A DNA stretch of 64,000 nt, from positions 186,001 through 250,000 of the forward strand of contig NZ_CP154879.1 in NCBI RefSeq assembly GCF_039614765.1, given 5' to 3'. This DNA comes from Castellaniella sp. MT123 (GTDB taxonomy: Bacteria; Pseudomonadota; Gammaproteobacteria; Burkholderiales; Burkholderiaceae_B). Numbering within the stretch: the stretch's first letter is position 1; each line of letters opens with the position of its first letter. The notes beneath the pieces were generated by a model. The model ran no database searches and had not been told where the DNA came from. It saw only the letters and a list, made by a program, of their open reading frames with translations. Below, piece by piece: positions 59,433 to 64,000 of this stretch. The position numbers and the translations under genes were made by a program.

Positions 59433-60149
59433 ATGGCGGCCAGGATTATCCAGAAGATCCTCTATCAGGAAGTGGCCGACCGCTTGCGGGGCATGATCCA
59501 ATCGGGGGAACTGCAGGCGGGGGAATGGGTCGACGAGGCCGCGCTGACGGCGGTGCTCGGCATTTCGCGCACACCGCTGCGGGAAGCGCTGAAGGTCCTG
59601 GTGGCCGAAGGGCTGCTACGGCTGGAACCGCGTCGCGGCTGTTTCGTCAACGAACTGTCCACGCGCGACCTGGAGAACATCTTTCCCTTGATGGCGCTGC
59701 TGGAAGGGCGTTGCGCCTACGAGGCCGCCAGCAAGGTGACGCAGGAGGACCTGAGACGCCTGGAAGTCCTGCACCGGGATCTGCGTCATTTCGCGGAATT
59801 GGGGTCGATCGATGACTACTACGCGGCCAATGCCAGGATCCATGTCGCCATCCAGGAACTGGCGGACAATCGCTGGCTGTCGGACCTGATCGACAACCTG
59901 CGTCAGGTGCTCAGCCTGTCGCGCCACCGCAGCCTCAGTTTCCCCGGACGGATCCGCGAGTCCTGCGCCGAACACCTCGCCATCTTCGCCGCGCTGAAGG
60001 CCCATGATTCGGAAGGCGCCGATGCCATCACGCGCAAGCATCTGATGCGCCAGCTCGATGCCCTGCGGGCGCTGGCCCGGCAGGACGAGCGTGCCGCGAT
60101 TCCGGATCCGTGGGTGCCGGATTCCGCCATATCGGGAGAACGATCATGA
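59433..60149 (+). CDS. GntR-family (FadR/FCD) regulator of malonate operon
   Basis: The 238-residue protein has a winged helix-turn-helix (LTAVLGISRTPLREALKVLV, about residues 38-57, then EPRRGCFV) and an FCD ligand-binding domain (about 80-215) with the His/Asp metal residues. It lies directly in front of the malonyl-CoA decarboxylase gene, overlapping it as ATGA, the arrangement of MatR/MdcY-type regulators that respond to malonate. CAGGAG lies before the ATG. Confidence 0.9.
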   Translation: MAARIIQKILYQEVADRLRGMIQSGELQAGEWVDEAALTAVLGISRTPLREALKVLVAEGLLRLEPRRGCFVNELSTRDLENIFPLMALLEGRCAYEAASKVTQEDLRRLEVLHRDLRHFAELGSIDDYYAANARIHVAIQELADNRWLSDLIDNLRQVLSLSRHRSLSFPGRIRESCAEHLAIFAALKAHDSEGADAITRKHLMRQLDALRALARQDERAAIPDPWVPDSAISGERS

Positions 60150-61492
60150 CAGGATCGATCCTTGGGACCCAGGTCGCCGCGCCTGCGGGGGACGGGCGGT
60201 CGGATCATGCCGCCCCCGGGGCTTCCGCCCCTATCCCCGATGTGGCCCAGCCTGCGCCGGAATCCACGCCCCGCGCCGCCGGATTGCTGGGTCGGCTCAG
60301 CCGTTGGCTGGATCGCGACCACCTCCCTGACCCGTCCGCGTTGCGTTCGCTCTACGAGGCTTCGCCGACCGATGGCGCGGCGAACCGTCTGGCCCGGCAA
60401 TGGGCCGACCGCTACCTGGCGGCCGATGCGGACGATCGGCGTTCCCTGCTCGCGGGGCTGGTCCACGCGGGTGTGGGGCTCGAGCCCCACGCCAGAGGCG
60501 CCAACGGGCTGTTTCGCCGTCTGTATGCCGAGAGCGACCGGTTGGCCCTGATGGTCGAACTGCGGGCTGACATGTTGCGCTGGCGCAATCAGGTCGCCGG
60601 TCTGTCGGCCCTCGAACAGGAACTGGCGGCGCTGTTGTCGAACTGGTTCGACGTCGGCATGCTGGAACTGCGTCACATCAACTGGGATTCGCCGGCTTCC
60701 TTGCTGGAAAAACTCATCCAGTACGAAGCGGTGCACGAAATCCGCTCCTGGGACGACATGCGCCGCCGGGTGGCCGCCGACCGCCGCTGCTACGCTTTCT
60801 TCCACCCGCGGATGACCGATGTGCCGCTGATTTTCGTCGAGGTGGCGTTCGCCGAACAGATGGCGGCTGACGTACAGGCGCTGATCGACCCGGACCGCCC
60901 TGTTGCCGATCTGGGCAAGGCACGGTGGGCGATCTTCTACTCGATCTCCAATACTCAGCGTGGGCTGCGCGGGATCAGTTTTGGCAACTTCCTGCTCAAG
61001 CGCGTGATCGAGGAGTTGCTCGCCGAGCTGCCGAAACTGAAGTCGTTTGCCACCCTGTCCCCCATCCCGGGCTTTGCGGATTGGCTCGGCAAGCGCGATG
61101 GCGCGGAAATCCAGGAATACCTGGCGGACAAGGGCGAGCGCCAGACGGTGACGCAGGAACCGGGCGCAGGTGTGCGCTGGGTCGAACGCCTGCGCGCCGC
61201 GGCGATCGAACCCGGTCCCGAGTCTGTGCGGAAAACGGGACTGCGGTTGGCTGCGCACTATCTGCGGCAGTTGCGCGGCACCGACCCGCTGGATGCCGTG
61301 GCACGTTTCCACCTGGGCAATGGCGCGCGCATCGAGCGGCTGAACTGGGCAGCCGACCGCTCCGCCAAGGGGCTGGAGCAGTCCTGCGGCCTGATGGTGA
61401 ATTATCTGTACGAACCGGATCAGCTGGACGAGAACCGCGCGCGCCTGGCGGCGGGCAAGCCTCGGGTTTCGCGGGGGGTGCAATGGTTGTAG
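60146..61492 (+). CDS. matA: Malonyl-CoA decarboxylase
   Basis: The 448-residue enzyme splits malonyl-CoA into acetyl-CoA and CO2. Signatures: FFHPRMTDVPLIFVEVAFAE near residue 220, SISNTQRGLRGISFGNFLLK near 265, FATLSPIPGFADWL near 305 (the His/Ser region that holds the catalytic dyad in the family) and a C-terminal FHLGNGARIERLNW-AADRS stretch. ATG 60146 overlaps the regulator stop by 4 bases; an earlier in-frame start inside the regulator is less likely. The N-terminal about 45 residues are low-complexity Ala/Pro-rich. Confidence 0.93.
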   Translation: MTGSILGTQVAAPAGDGRSDHAAPGASAPIPDVAQPAPESTPRAAGLLGRLSRWLDRDHLPDPSALRSLYEASPTDGAANRLARQWADRYLAADADDRRSLLAGLVHAGVGLEPHARGANGLFRRLYAESDRLALMVELRADMLRWRNQVAGLSALEQELAALLSNWFDVGMLELRHINWDSPASLLEKLIQYEAVHEIRSWDDMRRRVAADRRCYAFFHPRMTDVPLIFVEVAFAEQMAADVQALIDPDRPVADLGKARWAIFYSISNTQRGLRGISFGNFLLKRVIEELLAELPKLKSFATLSPIPGFADWLGKRDGAEIQEYLADKGERQTVTQEPGAGVRWVERLRAAAIEPGPESVRKTGLRLAAHYLRQLRGTDPLDAVARFHLGNGARIERLNWAADRSAKGLEQSCGLMVNYLYEPDQLDENRARLAAGKPRVSRGVQWL

Positions 61493-61521
61493 AGACGGTG
61501 CCCCCCGGTTTTCAAAGGAGA

Positions 61522-63063
61522 ATGAACGTGGAACGCAACGCCAACCTCTACACGGTCCTGCAGTCCGGTTTTCCAGCGGATCGTCAGGCTGTGGCCATCG
61601 AAACCCCGGCGTGCGCCTACAGCTGGCAGGATATCGATGCCATCAGCAGCCGGATCGCCAATCTGCTGCGTTCCCTGGCGGTGCCCGCCGGTTCCCGGGT
61701 GGCCGTCCAGGTGGATAAGTCTCCGGAAGCGTTGATGCTCTATCTGGCCACGCTGCGTGCGGGATTGGTCTATCTGCCGTTGAACACCGCCTATCACGAG
61801 GCCGAGGTGGCGTATTTTCTGGAGGATGCCGAACCGGCTGTGGTGATTTGCCCGGACAATGCCATCGGCTGGTGCGAACCGCTCGCGCGTAGCAAGGGAG
61901 CCGCCCACGTCCTGACCCTGAACGCCGATGGCCAGGGCAGCCTGATGCGGGCCGCCGCCGGACAGGATCCGGATTTCGTCACGGCGCATAATGCCCCCGA
62001 CGATCTGGCCGCCATCCTGTATACATCCGGCACGACCGGGCGCAGCAAGGGCGCCATGCTCACCCACGCCAATCTGTCATCCAACGCCCTGACGCTGAAG
62101 TCGTACTGGGGCTGGCGATCCGACGATGTGTTGCTGCACATGCTGCCGATCTTTCATGTGCACGGGTTGTTCGTCGCATCCCACGGCGCGCTGCTGGCGG
62201 GGGCACGGATGATCTGGCTGCCGAAACTCGACGTGGACCAGGCGCTGCACTACCTGCCGCGATGCACCCTGATGATGGGGGTGCCGACCTATTACGTGCG
62301 GTTGCTGGCCGATGCCCGGTTCGACCGCGAGACCTGCCGTCACATGCGGCTCTTCATTTCAGGGTCCGCGCCGTTGCTGGTCGATACCTTCCGCGAATTT
62401 CAGGCGCGTAGCGGCATGACCATCCTGGAACGCTATGGCATGAGCGAAACCGGCATGATCACATCCAACCCTTATGACTCCGCGCGCGGCGAGCGCCTGC
62501 CCGGAACGGTCGGGCCGGCGCTGCCGGGAATCACGGTGCGCGTCGTCGACGATGTCGATCAGCCCCTGGCGGCGGGTGAGCCCGGCCATGTCCAGGTGCG
62601 TGGGCCCAACGTGTTCGCGGGCTATTGGCGCATGCCGGAAAAGACCCGCCAGGAATTCACGCTGGACGGGTGGTTTCGCACCGGTGACATCGGCGTGCTG
62701 GGCGGTGCGGATGTCCCCGGCGACTACCTGAGCATCGTCGGGCGCAGCAAGGACCTGATCATCACGGGCGGCTATAACGTCTACCCCAAGGAAATCGAGA
62801 TGGTCATCGACGCGATGCCCGGCGTCCAGGAGTCCGCCGTCATCGGCGTACCTCACCCAGATTTCGGCGAGGCCGTCGTTGCGGTGCTGGTGCCACGCGC
62901 TGGCGAGACGGTGGACGCCGGCGCGGTGCTGGCTGGATTGAAAGTGGGTCTGGCGAACTTCAAGGTGCCCAAAAAAATTCATGTGATCGATGCGCTGCCG
63001 CGCAATGCCATGGGCAAGGTCCAGAAGAACGTGCTGCGGCAGCGGTACGCGAGCTTGCCATGA
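61522..63063 (+). CDS. matB: Malonyl-CoA synthetase
   Basis: The 513-residue acyl-adenylate enzyme links malonate to CoA with ATP. It has the P-loop AILYTSGTTGRSKGAMLTHA near residue 165, ERYGMSETGMITSNPYD near 305, WFRTGDIG near 395 and GGYNVYPKEIE near 420, and PRNAMGKVQKNVLR with the C-terminal catalytic lysine. The closeness to malonyl-CoA decarboxylase gives the malonate call. AAAGGAG lies 4 bases before ATG 61522; an in-frame extension into matA is not used. Confidence 0.93.
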   Translation: MNVERNANLYTVLQSGFPADRQAVAIETPACAYSWQDIDAISSRIANLLRSLAVPAGSRVAVQVDKSPEALMLYLATLRAGLVYLPLNTAYHEAEVAYFLEDAEPAVVICPDNAIGWCEPLARSKGAAHVLTLNADGQGSLMRAAAGQDPDFVTAHNAPDDLAAILYTSGTTGRSKGAMLTHANLSSNALTLKSYWGWRSDDVLLHMLPIFHVHGLFVASHGALLAGARMIWLPKLDVDQALHYLPRCTLMMGVPTYYVRLLADARFDRETCRHMRLFISGSAPLLVDTFREFQARSGMTILERYGMSETGMITSNPYDSARGERLPGTVGPALPGITVRVVDDVDQPLAAGEPGHVQVRGPNVFAGYWRMPEKTRQEFTLDGWFRTGDIGVLGGADVPGDYLSIVGRSKDLIITGGYNVYPKEIEMVIDAMPGVQESAVIGVPHPDFGEAVVAVLVPRAGETVDAGAVLAGLKVGLANFKVPKKIHVIDALPRNAMGKVQKNVLRQRYASLP

Positions 63064-63173
63064 ACAGAACGGAGGCATGACACAGAAAGGAACGCAGATT
63101 TCGTCCCGCCAAGGGGCAGGCCGGATCCGGGAAGGGGCGGCAGGATTCACAACGATGATAACTAGGAGACAAC

Positions 63174-64000
63174 ATGATGAAGCGACACATTCTTTGCGCC
63201 GCACTGGGGCTGGCTCTGGCGGCTGGCACCGGTTCCGCTCTGGCGGACACCACATTGCGGGCCTCGCACCAGTTCCCCGGCGGGCAGGGAGACCCGCGGG
63301 ACGAAATGGTGCAGATCATCGCCCGCGAGGTCCAGGCTGCCAATGTCGGACTGAAGATCCAGGTTTTCCCGTCCTCCTCGCTGTACAAGCCCAACGAACA
63401 ATGGGGGGCGCTGACTCGTGGTCAGCTGGACATGGCGGCCTTTCCGCTGGACTATGCCTCGGGGCGGGTTCCGCAATTTTCCGCAACCCTCATGCCCGGT
63501 CTGGTGCGCAACTACGACCATGCCCAGCGCCTGAATCAGTCCAACTTCATGAAGGACATCAAGGCGCTGGTGGAAAAGCAGGGCGCTGTCGTGATTGCCG
63601 ATGCCTGGCTGGCGGGCGGTTTTGCGTCGAAGAAACACTGCGTCACCGGGCCCGAAACGATCAAGGGCCAAGTCATCCGGGCGGCGGGTCCGGCCTTCGA
63701 GCAGATGCTGGCGGCGGCGGGCGCGTCGATCTCGTCCATGCCGTCGTCCGAGGTCTATTCGGCCATGCAAACGGGCGTGCTCGATGCGGCCAACACGTCC
63801 AACGACAGCTTCGTGTCGTACCGGCTCTACGAACAGGCCAAGTGCCTGACCGCACCCGGGGAAAACGCCTTGTGGTTCATGTACGAACCCGTGCTGATGT
63901 CCAAGAAGGTCTTCGACCGGCTGGAGCCAAAGCAGCGTGAGGCGATCCTCGCGGCAGCGAAAAAGGCGGAAACCTACTTTACGGAAGAAGCCAGAAAGGG
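63174..64000 (+). CDS. TRAP transporter substrate-binding protein, DctP family (cut by window end)
   Basis: The first 275 codons show a signal peptide (residues 1-24, ending GSALA) and a DctP-type domain: LRASHQFPGGQGDPRDEMVQ, PSSSLYKPNEQWGALTRGQL, VIRAAGPAFEQMLAAAGAS and MQTGVLDAANTSND. It would bind malonate in the periplasm for a Na+-driven TRAP permease, whose small and large subunit genes should follow beyond the window. TAGGAGA lies 6 bases before the ATG (a second ATG follows at once). It is 110 bases after matB on the same strand. Confidence 0.9.
   Translation, partial: MMKRHILCAALGLALAAGTGSALADTTLRASHQFPGGQGDPRDEMVQIIAREVQAANVGLKIQVFPSSSLYKPNEQWGALTRGQLDMAAFPLDYASGRVPQFSATLMPGLVRNYDHAQRLNQSNFMKDIKALVEKQGAVVIADAWLAGGFASKKHCVTGPETIKGQVIRAAGPAFEQMLAAAGASISSMPSSEVYSAMQTGVLDAANTSNDSFVSYRLYEQAKCLTAPGENALWFMYEPVLMSKKVFDRLEPKQREAILAAAKKAETYFTEEARK

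Noticed and set aside
60925-61521. In-frame 5' extension of matB through matA
   Set aside because: It overlaps a well-supported gene and the translated part has no family similarity; AAAGGAG and ATG 61522 fix the true start.
1-64000. CRISPR arrays, tRNA or rRNA genes, prophage or plasmid origins
   Set aside because: No regularly spaced repeats, cloverleaf sequences, rRNA motifs, phage structural genes or replication genes were seen, apart from tmRNA and the single insertion sequence.

Overview
The window looks like a chromosomal segment of a GC-rich betaproteobacterium, most likely Alcaligenaceae (the Bordetella/Achromobacter/Castellaniella side of the family). Reasons: cysteine-free L33 and type-B L31 proteins, a tmRNA whose tag reads ANDERFALAA, an insertion sequence very close to Bordetella IS481, a MEP-pathway ispH beside fkpB, malonate and branched-chain-type uptake operons, and a denitrification-type nitric oxide reductase under FNR-like sites. 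No rRNA, tRNA or CRISPR array is visible. The genus call is inference.

Layout. 1-9416: 5' end of leuS, rpmB-rpmG, a cyclopropane fatty acid synthase, the proXWV-type betaine importer, a MATE exporter overlapping an ArnT-like glycosyltransferase, and rpmE2. 9597-14152: radC, fkpB-ispH, a 3-hydroxyisobutyrate dehydrogenase-family gene and a DUF945 protein. 14153-19540: a branched-chain-type ABC operon with a Tat-exported binding protein and a fused permease-ATPase. 19617-29189: ribA, a PAS-GGDEF-EAL protein, a second ArnT-like protein, lipA, a LysR/pirin divergent pair, an FMN reductase and a dienelactone hydrolase. 29331-30971: tmRNA, a small protein, yaiI and a YnfA-type protein.

31015-42576: a more accessory stretch. 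An IS481-type element with a perfect 6-bp target duplication sits just in front of an MFS/M20/SDR gene set. It is followed by a PLD-type cardiolipin synthase-like enzyme, fused remnants of an S10 peptidase and a VOC gene, an Ada-like protein without its N-terminal domain, and a one-cysteine peroxiredoxin. 40510-45262: a probable mevalonate-catabolic locus with a GAF/PucR-type regulator divergent from an NAD-type class II HMG-CoA reductase, plus an orphan binding protein. 45310-48469: a norCB cluster with two small membrane proteins and a cytochrome c, preceded by two tandem FNR/NnrR-type boxes. 48512-51420: an MFS gene that seems to start at ATT, a GST, and a decayed spot holding the tail of an amino-acid ABC ATPase and a damaged metC.

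51458-57589: an MFS gene, a transporter/amidohydrolase/GntR operon, a yybP-ykoY manganese riboswitch in front of a TerC protein, and a DUF190-crcB pair. 57701-64000: 3-hydroxybutyrate dehydrogenase, yaaA, and a malonate operon (GntR regulator, malonyl-CoA decarboxylase, malonyl-CoA synthetase, TRAP binding protein cut by the window end).

Nothing here is clearly a wholly new system. The most rewarding places are the mevalonate locus with its orphan binding protein, the norQD-less nor cluster with two unnamed membrane proteins, the ATT-start transporter, and the two deletion scars.
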